Assembly: GCA_964017235.1 (NCBI GenBank)
Contig: OZ024929.1
Location: 16,489,464 to 16,553,463 of the forward strand
Direction of reading: 5' to 3'
Source: Sabellastarte sp. h YS-2021
Taxonomy: Eukaryota; Annelida; Polychaeta; Sabellida; Sabellidae
DNA: 64,000 bases
Below the pieces are notes generated by a model that saw nothing but the letters and a program-made list of their open reading frames with translations, ran no database searches and was not told where the DNA came from. Numbering within the stretch: the stretch's first letter is position 1; each line of letters starts with the position of its first letter. Made by a program: the position numbers and the translations under genes. Shown here one piece after another: positions 33,501 to 40,699 of the stretch.

Positions 33501-34483
33501 CATTAAAGCAACAAAATGGCCAACTCATTTTATAACATGCTTTATGTTTTGAAAAGGCCTACAACTATAGTATTTATGTAAAATACAAACACTACTACTG
33601 ATATAGTAATAATATTCACTCTATAGTTCATGTTATATGTTTAACTATGTGTTTCCATTTACTGACAACATTTGCATTTTTTGTTCAGCAAAAAAAATAT
33701 TTGTTGTTTTTACTCCATTCATATTTTCGGAAAATGGTGCCCTGATTAACCCATGTTTCAACATGTGTCTCAAAAGTTTGACATTATACCATGTTATTTC
33801 ACTTTTGGATACATGACCAAAGTGTATTATAGAATATTTTAAAGTTTTCCAAACTATGCATTTCAAAAACCATTTCAACCATCTTTATGCAATTAATTGT
33901 ACAATGATGTATAATAAGTAAACAAATCAATAACTCAATAAACAAACAGATCACACTTTGTACACAAGAAATGATAATAAGTAAACAAACAAATAAACAA
34001 AAAAACAACAACAAATAAATAAATAATAAAATAGATTTTTACCAAAAATATCAAAGATAAATATCAAATCAAACCTGTATTGTATGGTCCGTGTGACGAT
34101 TTTTAAAGTATCCATCATTTTCATAAAATGTGATAAAAATTAACAATGTCAATAATGACAATAAAACTAGACATACATAATACCGTTGTTTCATTTTACA
34201 GACAAAGACTTAAAACATTAAATGATTTTTTCCTTCTAAAAATTATAAACATTCAAATCAAATTAATAATCCACACTATTATAATATATCTGCATTGTCA
34301 CTTTATTTTTCTTCACAAAAATTATAAGCTGTCAGCAATTATATAACAAACTATATGTATCTTTCATCTACAAGCTAACTCCAATGATGGCATGTCAACA
34401 CTGAACCTACATCATGTAATCCAATGCATTTAACTTACCAGCAAATAATGCACATTTCCATTATTAAGTATACCAGAGTTCAT
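3444..34483 (-). CDS. Gene B: M13-family zinc metallopeptidase, N-terminal three quarters, twelve exons, 3' end outside window
   Basis: Exons are 34439-34483, 29667-29984, 29076-29213, 27371-27508, 24168-24362, 22849-22944, 21514-21638, 12821-13058, 11256-11438, 10769-10875, 9120-9230 and 3444-3511. They give 1762 nt, or 587 codons plus one base, without a stop and with all phases consistent. Landmarks are CEDFYEHACG near 81-90 (the M13 N-terminal Cys motif), KARHYYQACLN in exon 3, the beta segment LADVHRQGIHTLMKVSVEPD in exon 4, a W-containing core with a conserved KCAT in exon 8, NARY at 537-540 and HEMTH at 578-582. Neprilysin has its zinc site at 583-587, so the length is almost exactly that of the family. 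No transmembrane segment is visible in the first two exons, so the start is uncertain or the enzyme may be non-anchored. The second Tyr-like position of NAYY is Arg here. GENIAD and the C-terminus must lie left of position 1. Confidence 0.9.
4230..5290 (+). repeat. Dispersed repeat with internal tandem units of about 150 bp
   Basis: Units start near 4774, 4921 and 5070 with TTCAAGGTCAAACAAGG or close variants. Each continues through AAAAGTGCTTATAACTCGC-type sequence and TTATTATTGGTCCTAGAGGT. The upstream 4230-4600 block (gtggatac..., gccgccgcc...) has a second copy. The same family lies in opposite orientation at 39065-39850, and a diverged relative at 61250-62400. Short ORFs inside are repeat by-products. 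Confidence 0.75.
5550..6850. repeat. Dispersed repetitive DNA ending in a GGC-triplet run
   Basis: AT-rich text with recurring phrases (aggtcaatgatc, caagtttcataagaaaatgc, gagttattaca) and a terminal CGGCGGCGGCGGCG at about 6831-6844. It resembles the non-coding MITE/tandem elements elsewhere in the window. No coding signal. Confidence 0.4.
7342..8050 (+). other. Unassigned stretch with a weak 81-codon ORF and AATAAA
   Basis: An ORF at 7342-7587 has no recognisable domain. About 450 nt on, AATAAAA near 8030 looks like a polyadenylation signal. The stretch lies in an intron of gene B on the opposite strand. It could be a retrocopy end or just repeat; I see no splice-linked exons. Confidence 0.15.
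8388..8660 (+). repeat. 33-nt minisatellite
   Basis: About eight imperfect copies of a 33-bp unit containing TGGTGCAAGCAACTACCAAC. The unit is a multiple of three without a stop, so it reads as an 11-residue repeat (KPSGASNYQHS) in frame. The core resembles part of the SINE-A body (GCAAGCAACTACCAGC), from which it may have expanded. Confidence 0.8.
8671..8698. repeat. 28-bp C homopolymer
   Basis: Uninterrupted run of 28 C directly after the minisatellite. Length is prone to sequencing error. Confidence 0.85.
9120..9230 (-). CDS. Gene B exon 11, substrate-binding segment
   Basis: 111 bp, attccag|CTGGGGC to CCAAT|GTAAGT. Encodes WGMNPLHCNARYEHLGNRIL and FPLAILQEPFF, the M13 N-A-Y-Y to P-A-G-I-L-Q-x-P-F-F block, with Arg in place of the first Tyr of NAYY. 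Confidence 0.95.
9683..9918 (-). repeat. SINE-B copy, reverse orientation
   Basis: Reverse complement of the 23772-24085 family: it contains the GACCATTTATCAA and AGAGGACCGCCATTTTAA blocks and a degenerate tRNA-like head near 9860-9918. Diverged. Confidence 0.65.
10165..10402 (-). repeat. SINE-A copy, reverse orientation
   Basis: Reverse complement of the 13284-13505 SINE, including the GGGGCCACGGTGGCAGAGTGG head, a GGTTCGATTCCG B-box-like site and a TAAATAAATAAA tail. Flanked by GGGCTGA at 10158-10164 and 10407-10413, a possible target duplication. Confidence 0.8.
10769..10875 (-). CDS. Gene B exon 10
   Basis: 107 bp, ttttcag|CTGAAC to AATAG|GTATGA. Encodes LNVSVTSPVANQLNILQWKS and onward to HQPYNRSN. 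It is equivalent to gene A 62887-62990, which also starts Leu-x-Val-Asn/Ser and ends in the same phase. Confidence 0.85.
11256..11438 (-). CDS. Gene B exon 9
   Basis: 183 bp, phase 0, gttctag|TTTGTAGG to AAAAAG|GTACTA. Encodes FVGIYRALKSSLLDYL, W-M, R-L-K-A and a GFPQEYLHPKELTEFYKK end, matching M13 R-x-A-F-x-x-x-L ... W-M-D ... I-G-Y-P-D-x-I. The longest minus-strand ORF here is in a different frame and is not the coding one. Confidence 0.87.
12821..13058 (-). CDS. Gene B exon 8
   Basis: 238 bp, atttcag|TGTTTTGG to TCAAAAG|GTGAGT. It completes AG|T, then encodes VLVSYSVWLSILSLSD (M13 N-Y-x-x-W-x-x-x), a variable insert, and KCATMTMNLLTHPVTWLYVQ (M13 R-W-x-x-C-x-x-x-x-x-x-x-x-x-x-G-x-L-Y-V). 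It is separated from exon 7 by an 8.5-kb intron full of transposons. Confidence 0.88.
13284..13505 (+). repeat. SINE-A, intact copy with target-site duplication
   Basis: tRNA-like head with A-box-like AGAGTGGTAACACTCTGG and B-box GGGTTCAATTCCCGG, a body with GTTGCTTGCTGTTGGTCGGC, and an AAATAAATAAAT tail. Flanked by perfect 14-bp direct repeats TGAAGATAGAAAAG at 13270-13283 and 13505-13518. The ORFs through it are non-coding. Confidence 0.9.
13930..14110. repeat. Fragment of a CTTAG/CTAAG-rich hairpin repeat
   Basis: Contains GGGGCCGTATCC, GTATTCACAAA and repeated TCTAAG/CTTAGA words, as in the 35797-36243 element. No ORF. Confidence 0.4.
15943..16237 (+). repeat. SINE-B, left part, split by a 5.1-kb insertion
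   Basis: Matches the uninterrupted SINE at 23772-24085 from its tRNA-like head (GGACAAGCGGGTAACACACTC; B-box GGGTTCAGTCCCAGG) to TACATGGAGATATTACG. The remainder (CTGAGTATAAATACA) resumes at 21351, after the insertion. Confidence 0.88.
16238..16490 (+). repeat. Left inverted arm of the 5.1-kb element
   Basis: Nearly identical to the reverse complement of 21090-21344, from AATCAAGG through CCATTTATATACATAAAAAC to the AAGTGAAGGCCATG block. Confidence 0.88.
16661..16725 (+). repeat. Two long G runs with duplicated flank
   Basis: G20 at 16661-16680 and G14 at 16712-16725, each followed by CAGCCACRTGCTGGTGA. This is a short direct repeat with strong G-quadruplex potential on the plus strand. Confidence 0.8.
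17265..17430 (+). repeat. Partial copy of the GGATCC-ended MITE
   Basis: Shares TAAGGTGGGGGTTCACATCA, ATAACTAAGGGGGTCG and GGGGCATGCCCC with 44102-44367 but lacks the right end. AAGGTGGGGGTTCACATCAG is itself duplicated in tandem here. Confidence 0.7.
17500..18640 (+). pseudogene. PIF/Harbinger (HARBI1-like) transposase relic
   Basis: Plus-strand pieces read as a DDE_Tnp_4-type transposase: a decayed N-terminal part (17500-17850, several stops), then CPCDPEDWKKIEERFRNRWN, GALDQKHIAIKKPKKSGSEY, FNYKGYFSLVLLALVDADYR and DAQIFN (17851-18260). After a frameshift near 18262 come DDAFALMPWLVKPYS, LTREKRIATYRISRGRGVV, SFGIL, RFRELL and CVALHNMLR (18267-18635). The third catalytic residue, normally Glu in V-V-E-x-A-F-G-I, is Lys (codon 18387-18389). 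Frameshifts, stops and the lost Glu mean it is dead. It is a transposon relic, not the host HARBI1 gene. Confidence 0.88.
18945..20867. mobile_element. 1.9-kb foldback element flanked by TTAA
   Basis: The ends TGCAGTG...CACTGCA are bracketed by TTAA at 18941-18944 and 20868-20871, the target preference of piggyBac/Kolobok-type elements. Arms of roughly 0.9 kb are mirror images (CTTCCACTGGAACCGACAGG / CCTGTC-type complement, AGGCCTGTC, TGAAGCATACAC...). No transposase is encoded. ORFs at its ends are shadows. Confidence 0.8.
19782..20328 (+). repeat. Duplicated block inside the foldback loop
   Basis: A segment running GGTCACGTGATGG ... ATCCAAATATTTACTAGTGA ... GGTCGACA ... TTGATCCTC occurs at 19782-19866 and again in the same orientation at 20237-20328. 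It breaks the otherwise mirror symmetry. Confidence 0.75.
21090..21344 (-). repeat. Right inverted arm of the 5.1-kb element
   Basis: Mirror of 16238-16490, with few mismatches by eye. It ends in CCTTGATT before the duplicated ATTACG. Confidence 0.88.
21351..21385 (+). repeat. SINE-B, right remainder after the insertion
   Basis: CTGAGTATAAATACA continues the SINE interrupted at 16237, as judged from the intact copy near 24066-24080. Confidence 0.7.
21514..21638 (-). CDS. Gene B exon 7
   Basis: 125 bp, ttttag|TTAAAC to AAAAAG|GTAAAA, leaving AG of a split codon. Encodes LNLGKYLEKLLGQDHPEDEM, then VCVLALDYFEKIAAVIKQTP, matching the M13 stretch V-x-x-P-x-Y-L-x-x-L-x-x-x-I. Confidence 0.87.
22849..22944 (-). 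CDS. Gene B exon 6
   Basis: 96 bp, phase 0, tttaag|CTGTTA to AATGTG|GTAAGG. Encodes LLGQTKQSGKVEEKRPILLK and NFQAKVDQNFNV, a charged helical segment in the position of the M13 P-M-T-L-x-E-L block. Supported mainly by position, splice sites and frame. Confidence 0.75.
23570..23770 (+). repeat. Diverged SINE 3' segment
   Basis: ATTGTGATATGTCCTACACAGGATGTTGAAAGTGACAATAAACC parallels the SINE-A 3' end (CATCGTGATATGCCCTGTACAGTGTTGAAAGTGACG), split here for brevity. The head is not recognisable. Confidence 0.55.
23772..24085 (+). repeat. SINE-B, uninterrupted copy
   Basis: tRNA-like head GTGGCCTAGTTGGTAACACT with B-box GGGTTCAAACCCAGG, then a body with CATTGGGTCCTATTACCC and TTTCAGTTAGGGAAATGTC, ending in GTATAAATACA and an A-rich tail. 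It is the reference used to prove the insertion at 16238. Confidence 0.85.
24168..24362 (-). CDS. Gene B exon 5
   Basis: 195 bp, phase 0, ctttcag|TTTGAC to GCACAG|GTACAT. Encodes FDIPTSTLTLQKTGAYKSDK, then YRRYVTAVINILN and WILEKNLAQ. It corresponds to the L-P-S-R-D-Y-Y to E-x-x-L-A segment of M13 enzymes but is diverged, with no SRDYY. Confidence 0.85.
25921..26535 (+). repeat. Inverted-end repeat with internal tandem units (CCGCCAAGG / CCTTGGCGG)
   Basis: The ends CCGCCGCCAAGGGG and CCCTTGGCGGAGGTCTGCGC are inverted, followed by CTCTCCGAGTG. Internal units of about 130-145 bp start near 25978, 26122, 26270 and 26400 and share GACGGATTTTGATGAAATTT and TTCAGGAAATGTCC. Relatives lie at 27640-27975, 28540-28770 (reverse), 31490-31690 and 2300-2640. 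Non-coding. Confidence 0.75.
27371..27508 (-). CDS. Gene B exon 4
   Basis: 138 bp, phase 0, catttcag|TTAATA to ATACTG|GTGAGA. Encodes LIHWYTDHGYLTLETFLADV, HRQGIHTLMKVSVEPDPQNS and TQHQIL. This matches the M13 segment in which a helix (L-A-x-L-H-x-x-G) leads to beta strands ending near a D-x-x-N-S turn. Confidence 0.9.
27640..27975 (+). repeat. Fragment of the GGTCTGCGCTCTCCGAGTG repeat family
   Basis: Ends in GTAGAGGTCTGCACTCTACGAGTGC, a variant of the 26510-26535 terminus, here split as a short motif. It lies immediately upstream (in transcript sense) of gene B exon 4. Confidence 0.55.
28540..28770 (-). repeat. Fragment of the same repeat, reverse orientation
   Basis: Begins ACTCGGAGAGTGCATACCTC, the reverse complement of the 26.5-kb terminus, followed by CCAGATGATGATCCAGATGA-type text. 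Confidence 0.55.
29076..29213 (-). CDS. Gene B exon 3
   Basis: 138 bp, phase 0, tattcag|CTTTTG to AGAAAG|GTATGT. Encodes a low-complexity linker (NQQFNPPASSPAAT), then KARHYYQACLNGHLNEEQTK, matching the M13 K-A-x-x-x-Y-x-x-C-x-N block. Confidence 0.9.
29667..29984 (-). CDS. Gene B exon 2, N-terminal Cys motif
   Basis: 318 bp, phase 0 to phase 0, atttcag|CAAAATG to ATAAAT|GTGAGT. About 50 polar, variable residues come first, then LQYMNRTVDTCEDFYEHACG, the M13 C-x-D-F-Y-x-x-A-C-G hallmark, and a KYPKFSMFTRVDRKI segment. Confidence 0.92.
31090..31250 (-). repeat. SINE-C copy
   Basis: In minus sense: GGTTAGCAGGTTTAGCATCT (A-box side) and GGGTTCAACTCCCCC (B-box), then a body with GAGGACCTATCCCAATATGA. 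Closely matches 32165-32315. Confidence 0.7.
31342..31377 (-). CDS. Possible 36-bp microexon of gene B
   Basis: Minus strand has an AG before CTTCTTCC, then twelve codons LLPAFQSLPVGL, then TTG|GTGAGT, a strong donor, phase 0 on both sides. Placed between exons 1 and 2 it would create a hydrophobic run resembling a signal peptide. The acceptor has a poor pyrimidine tract and I did not include it in the gene model. Confidence 0.18.
32165..32315 (-). repeat. SINE-C copy
   Basis: In minus sense: GTGGGTTAGCAGGTTTGGCA, B-box GAGTTTGACTCCC, GAGGACCTGTCTCAATATGA and GGGATGTAAAACCCC. Same family and orientation as 31090-31250. Confidence 0.7.
32685..32908 (+). CDS. Possible terminal exon, weakly WD40-like
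   Basis: After TTTAAACAG, a frame open to TAA at 32906-32908 reads ... HSAPFYISADG ... ALASGKDGTVCYS, which resembles the H-x-x-P-V-x ... S-G-S-x-D-G-T-V pattern of a WD40 blade. AATAAATAAA overlaps the stop. No upstream exon was found and the match is short, so chance is quite possible. Confidence 0.18.
33890..34025 (+). repeat. AAAC/AAAT-rich simple sequence
   Basis: AAACAAATAAAC-like microsatellite. The hydrophobic minus-strand ORF over it is an artefact of the composition. Confidence 0.7.
34439..34483 (-). CDS. Gene B exon 1, tentative start
   Basis: ATG at 34483-34481 opens MNSGILNNGNVHYLL, followed by the strong donor CTG|GTAAGT in phase 0, which is the phase needed by exon 2. An in-frame TAA immediately precedes the ATG. 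Just upstream an ATGGCGG with a better start context opens a four-codon uORF ending at that TAA. The exon carries no membrane anchor or clear signal peptide, so the true first exon could be elsewhere. Confidence 0.4.
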
Positions 34484-34498
34484 TTAATAAGCCGCCAT
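34484..34498 (-). promoter_or_regulatory. Possible four-codon upstream ORF before gene B start
   Basis: Minus strand reads ATG GCG GCT TAT TAA, directly followed by the proposed ATG of gene B. A uORF ending one base before the main start could throttle translation. It only matters if exon 1 is correctly placed. Confidence 0.25.
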
Positions 34499-35179
34499 TG
34501 TTTTATCTGTACAAATAACACCAGCAGCAGATGTTACTAGTTTCATGTTCCACAGGAAAACAAAACTGTCAACATGTGTGGGGATGAACAGACAATGAAA
34601 GCACAATTGTATTGAATAAATGTGTTTGAATATTGTTCCGTGTTTCTGACCCATATAACATAGCCTAAATTATAAATACTTGTAAGTTAATTCTGTATCT
34701 TTCAATTTGCAAGACTAAATAAAGCTATTTAATTTAATTTTAAATAGCATATAATCAAAGAAATAGGTAAAGAGCAACAGGGTATATTAATTCTCACATT
34801 CAACACAATTTAACAGACCTTACTAAATTATGGGATCTATACAAATTATTCATGATAACTTTGTGCAGAATCAATGATAATTGTGAGAAATTATGCACCA
34901 AGTCCAGAATAAAAACAATAAAAAGTCTTTGCATTTTGCTCCATATCACTGCTACACGATTGAGTACACTTTGCATTACTTGAACACTGTTCACAAGTTA
35001 ACGATTATATGGAAACATGGACTTACATCACTTTGAATAAACATATTCTAGTGTAATAAAACTGTGTACAAAGTACATATTTCATGAAAGTGTTTAATTT
35101 ATAATTGATGTATATGTTCATCACAAAATAAACTTATATCGATACTGCATGGCCCAATAATTCAGATTTTATGTCCTTG

Positions 35180-35600
35180 TTTAATATTCTACTGAGTAAT
35201 ACCCATTCACACTAAAGGCACTTTATCCTACATCCTGGTTATAGGCGTTGGGCGAAATGCGCCTGTTGCTAAACTACCGTCTGAGGTTCATATATGACCT
35301 TGTGATACAGTGTCAAAATGTCCAATACCTTGCATTTTCTACGGAAGTTTCAAAATGTTTAAAATGTCTGCCTCTGACTACCTCACTGTGAGCATGTGCA
35401 GATGAATTTTTTTGCTATGGTAACTGAAGGTGTGGTCCAGGGTGAATACAAGGTTATGATTTGGTCGTGCTTAGGTGTAATATGGCGACATAAGTTGAGT
35501 GGAGGTAAATGGATATATACTGTGTGACAAGCTCGCATACGAACCTCGCACTGTAGTTGAAGGACAGATGCATTTCGCCAAACCCCTTTAACTGAGGATT
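35180..35600 (+). repeat. Dispersed repeat, copy 1
   Basis: Shares GGGC(G/A)AAATGC(G/C)CCTGT, AGTGTCAAAATGTCCAAT-like, CATGTGCAGATG and GGTAACTGAAGGTGTGGTCC with 60990-61250, same orientation. No ORF. Confidence 0.65.
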
Positions 35601-35796
35601 ATACTGCCTGTAGTATGATGGATACACCAAATCTCAGATGGTATGAGGCAGCCTTGGAGGTGGTTACATCGCCGAGTAAGACCTCAAACCAGGGGATGTC
35701 AGTTCTATACAGGCAACAAAAACACTGTTTCCATGTACACAATTTATGACAACCACTGTATTTATTCTGTCTTTTCAAAATTAAGAATAAAGATCT

Positions 35797-36243
35797 GGGC
35801 CGGTATTCACGGAGGGTCTTAGACTTAGCCAGGTCTTAGGCTTAAATGTGGTCTTAAAGTTGAGACTTTTATCTCAGCTAAGTTTTGTCTTAAATCTGTA
35901 TTCACAAAAGGGGACTTAGCTGAGATTTTTGTCTTAACTCCTTAACACCACCAATATGAAAGTCACACCTGCCATCCAATCAAATCTTTGCTAACAATGC
36001 AGTGCGTGATTTTGTGTAAGGTCAAGGCTATGTAAACAAACACATATCATGTTAATATTTAAGCCTCCCACTTGCCAGTCTTAAAGTTGAGCCCTTGGCT
36101 AAGCCTAAGACCCGTCTTAAATTCTTTGTGAATACCACTAAGCCTAAGACAAAAGTCATAGCAGTTTTTGGGCAGAAACTTGAGACAAAAGTCTCAACTT
36201 TAAGCCCAAGCCCTGGCTAAGACCTTTCGTGAATATGGGCCCT
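35797..36243. mobile_element. 447-bp hairpin MITE
   Basis: Inverted ends GGGCCGGTATTCACG ... CGTGAATATGGGCCC, with further mirrored CTTAGACTTAGCC / GGCTAAGACC words inside. It can fold into a long hairpin and has no ORF. Fragments at 13930-14110, 15340-15490 and 63705-63760 share its vocabulary. Confidence 0.8.
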
Positions 36244-37496
36244 GGGTCACCTCAGAACCTATACTACATTTCTAAAGCTTCTAAGGTCACCTAATTTGAA
36301 TATTTCTGAATACAGTTTTGTAATAATTTCTAACTTTTCTTTCTTTTAAATGCATAATTTTCAAGTATTTGCTGAGTAAAGGATATTCTGTTTGTAATGA
36401 TAAGTTGCCAGTGTTAAGTTGGAAATACCATTGGGGAGCTAACTTACTCAATGATGAGCTGGTTTTGGTAATACCTTAGCGGTTTACCGATTTGTAGCTC
36501 TCTTCTGTCATTGGCAGACCTATGGTTAACAACGTTTTTGTCCATTATTTATGATGCAAGGATATGATTATTGTGAAACTTGGTTTTGCATCTCAGAATT
36601 TATTTGTTCTATTGTTTATTCAGATGTAGCTGACGTGGCAACAGTGCATATCTTAACCCTTTAACAGCCACAGTTAAGTTTCACCTCAGAGCCACAATAA
36701 TGGGTGGTAAGTATTTGTAGTTTTTCCTGTAATAATATGGAAGTTGGTGTAATTTGCAAAGCTGGTGTAGACATCTTCACTCACACCGAAGTCCAATTAC
36801 ATGGGGTCCATCTCCATGTTAGTGTCTGATACGCAAAAAAGTCTTACTGTAGAGGGGAATAGACCAGCCTGAATAGTTAAATCTTCAACTTTCACTTAAA
36901 CCCAGTAGCATATGCATGGGTTCTGATGGCCTGCAGAAGTTTGAAAGCCAAGATGTCAGGATCTAGGTATGAACCAATGACCACAGCTTTTGGAAGCCAG
37001 TGTGTTTTCTGTTGCACAATTCAAATTCTGATAGTATTTTTATAGCTCTTAATCTCCATCAAAAGACAGACTCTAGGCACACCAAATAGAAAAAAAACCC
37101 AGAAAACTACAATAACCTGAGACATAGCAGGGGTCAGCGCCACGGAGAGAAACAGGAAAAAAGCAGAAATTGGTGTGGATATGCTCATGCTCAATTAAGC
37201 TCATGTTAGTGAAAAGAATCGATGGTGAAAGTCATAATAGAATCAATTGTGAAAATGTTTGATGAAGTTCACATGTTTAATTATACAAGGCATCAACTGG
37301 TTGTTATTTGGTATATTAAATTTATGGTAGGCTAAATGTCTAATATTCATTGTTTACAAGATCTTTCCATTTACCATGTTGAACAGATCGTTTATGAAAT
37401 TAACATCTGGGCTATTTTGGTTTATAAGTGTAATGTTAATGATTATGGAGCCTGTTTCAAGTGACCACCTGGGTCACTGGTATTTCAGAACTTTGG

Positions 37497-37700
37497 GTTA
37501 CAGTATTGTAGTGGTTAACACATTCAGCTCCCAACACTGAAGTTCTGGGTTTGATTCCCTCCACAATGTGAAGTTGGTAGTTGCTTACTGATGGTTTTCA
37601 GTGCATACTTATGACTAGTTAGTATACACTTCTTTCATCCATCCCCTCAAATGCACTCATTGAAAACAACATTAAGCCCAAATCAATCAATCAATCATAT
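37497..37700 (+). repeat. SINE-D (tRNA-headed)
   Basis: TAGTGGTTAACACATTCAGC with B-box GGGTTTGATTCCC, a SINE-A-like GTTGGTAGTTGCTTACTGAT body, and a CAATCAATCAATCA tail. Confidence 0.65.
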
Positions 37701-38874
37701 GTACTAAAATATTTTACAGAATCGTAATAGCCTCAAACATATGGCAGAATCCATTCATGGCCTTTGTTTTACATTCAGGGAATGGTTAATACTAAGTTAA
37801 ACATACATTTCAAATTAGGGTTTTTATCACAATTACTGCAGGAGTGAGACAGGGGCATTCATAGTTTATCTGTTGGAGATATCTGTGTGCAAAGGTTACA
37901 GTTAGAATTTCAGTTCCCTTTGGGTTGCAAGTCATATCAGGACAGGTTTTGAGTGTCTGAGTACTTCCCACATGTTTTTAGGAATTTATGACAGCAATAT
38001 GTAACATCTGTACACTAATTGAAAGCCAATGAAATGATTACATTTTGTGTCATATAGGCTTATCTGAGGCATCAGGTAAATGGATAGAATACATTAAGTT
38101 GTAATTTGAAGCTGAATGCCTATTGATTCACCAGGTCTTGGATTTATAGGTTATTATTGTAGGTTATTATATGTTATCACTGTGCAAAGTAACATAAATT
38201 AAATTTACAGTATAAAGATGTTTCCATAGCTTTGATAGGCGAGTACATAAAAGATGTTATTAGCGAGGGGACTTTGATGTGGGCTGTCACATACAAGAAA
38301 GTAGATGGCAAAAACAATCGTGTGATTCATAGTAAAACAATTATATTAACATTGCCAAAAAAAATAATTAATATCTAGATACTTGATAAAGAAATAAATG
38401 GTATACATGCATAAATAAGAATGAATTACTTGATTTTAAGAGATATTATATGACATTATATTCACTTACAGTTTAAGCAGAAAAACAAAACAAAACCATG
38501 TATTAAAATTGTACATTATGTACATTTCACTGAAAAAAAGGCTGGGAATGGGGGTCCTTTTTTTCTGCAAAAGAATGAGTAACTATAAACAGAAAAATAG
38601 TCAGTAATGAGGAACTGTAGGTAAAAAAGAAGTCAAAATAGGGAGTAGGAATTTGAAATTGTTTTTCTAATTTTATCTGCCCATCTCATTATAAAATCAG
38701 AATTAAAACTTTGTTCAAACACCAGTAGAAAGTCAATTCTGTGTACATTTGCTCCTCAAATACCTGATTTAATGCAAATAGCTCTAGTGCCTCCAAACAT
38801 ATACATGTATTTATCTCATACTGTTTCACATGGATGTCCCTTCTATTTTAAGTTCTTAAATGTTGTTTTCAGTT

Positions 38875-39020
38875 ACTTATTTAGTGTTTTACGTCATGCC
38901 CAGTACCTTATCAATGTTGGAAGGGCACAGTAAACAATACCTTCAGTTGGTCAAAGTTCTACATTGTAAACTGCCGAGGTGGCAGGTGTGTATGTTACCA
39001 CTGCACCACCGTGGCCCCTA
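38875..39020 (-). repeat. SINE-A, truncated, reverse orientation
   Basis: Minus sense GGGGCCACGGTGGTGCAGTGG head and CCGAGG...TTTACAATGTAGAAC body match SINE-A. The middle is deleted. Confidence 0.7.
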
Positions 39021-39064
39021 AAATTTCAGAACATTCCAGGCTCCAAGCATAGTCAGGTACTAGA

Positions 39065-39850
39065 GGTTCTAGAGAGTTTCGTTGACCCAAAAAATTGAAA
39101 CTAGACCTACGCATAGGAGAACAGATGCAAATTTGTATCCACCAGAAAGACAACTCACCAAGACCAGTGAACCATCGTTTGACCTTGAAGGAGGGGCCAA
39201 GGTCAAATTTGACCATACCAGAAGATTCCCAGCCCATGATTTCCTATATGTTGGTTTACCATCCCAAACCTCTAGGACCAATAATAAGTGAGTTATAAGC
39301 ACTTTTAAGTTTGGCTATCCTCGCTTGACCTTGAAGGAGGGGTCCAGGTCAAATCTGACCACATCAGAAGATTCGCAGCACATAATTTCCTATAGGTTGG
39401 TTTCACATTGCAAACCTCTAGGACCAATAATAAGGAAGATATAGGTACTTTTAAAGTCCGCTATATGGGTTACTTCGGCACTCTGTGGATGACCTTGAAT
39501 TAAAAGCTTGAAGGTCATATGTCTATAAGGTTGTAGAGGACATATACATCTGTTGTACATGTCACCTATGAAGACATTCAACCTTCTACCTATGAGAAAC
39601 AGCCAGTAGAAAAATGTAGATAATTTTCAAAGAAATCCCCACAGTGGCCATCTTGTTTTTTTCAGAATGAGGCTAATTTCAGTCCCAGAAAAGCTTACCC
39701 CCCAAGAAAGATATCCTGCAAATATGGTGAACCTAGCTGGTCCAGTTTTCCTCTGAGATTGTTAATGCCGAAAATCTCTATGCGCGGCGGCGCCATAGTG
39801 AACGCTAAACCAAAGTATCCACCGGATGCTTCCAGTGGATATAATTAACC
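39065..39850 (-). repeat. Reverse-orientation copy of the 4.2-5.3 kb repeat
   Basis: Reverse complement carries the same GACCTTGGCCCCTCCTTCAA, TAGAGGTTTG and AAAAGTGCTTATAACTC blocks, and the flank ATCCACTGGAAGCATCCGGT. ORFs on both strands here are repeat shadows. Confidence 0.8.
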
Positions 39851-40699
39851 CCTAAAAGCTTTATATATGGTGGATATAAGTAATATTGATCATGTAAGAG
39901 ACACTTAAAAAGGAGTAATTGTTTTCACTTTTTAAAGCCCAAATCAATATTAAACATATGAAGTTACAATGAAAAACATAATTTCATAAAGTAACTAAAC
40001 CCAGACAGTGCTGAAGCACTTCTAAGATTATTCGAACAGGAACAAGTTTGGGTTTGAGAATGCAGAAATAAAACAGTCACTTGCAAGAAATATCATGAAG
40101 TTCATCACTAGTAGTACAACAAGGATCACAAAGATGAAAGGTTTTCAGATGTTCAGTTATATCTAAAGAACTAATCTTTGCAGACAGATTTTAAATCAGT
40201 AGTGCTATAATAGCTTATTTCTACATTGAGGTAATATTGTTTTAATTAGCCCTTATATTAGAAAATATAGAATACATCTGGACGGAACATTTTGGAAGGA
40301 TACTGTTGAAGAGTACCCCCAAGCAAAGTGTGGTTTATTTGTGATAGAAAATAGTACTTATTTTCATGATAGTGCAGATTCTAAGGCATATCAGTGATTT
40401 CCTCTATAGATGAGTAAGTGGCTGAGGTGTCAATGACAAGTCTCAATATAAGTAGATGACAACAAAACAGTGAGAACACATTAAATGTATTTATTCTTAA
40501 CACAAAAGACACTCTTAATAGCTCGGCAGAACTGAAATTATCACTTCAAAGTGTAAAGTTGGACAACAAAATAACAGGTAAATAATGAACACATTATAAG
40601 AGATTGCATTCTTAGTTCAGAAAGCTCAAGTCTAAACATATAACATCTAAACCTTAAAGAAAGTAACTGGCACACATCTCAACAAAATACAGTAAGACT

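Noticed and set aside
33799..34014. Highly hydrophobic minus-strand ORF as a membrane anchor for gene B
   Set aside because: It is read from an AAAC/AAAT microsatellite, and no splice sites connect it to exon 2.
34800..34994. Minus-strand ORF upstream of gene B as a longer N-terminus
   Set aside because: It is separated by stops from exon 1, has no strong donor and no recognisable signal.
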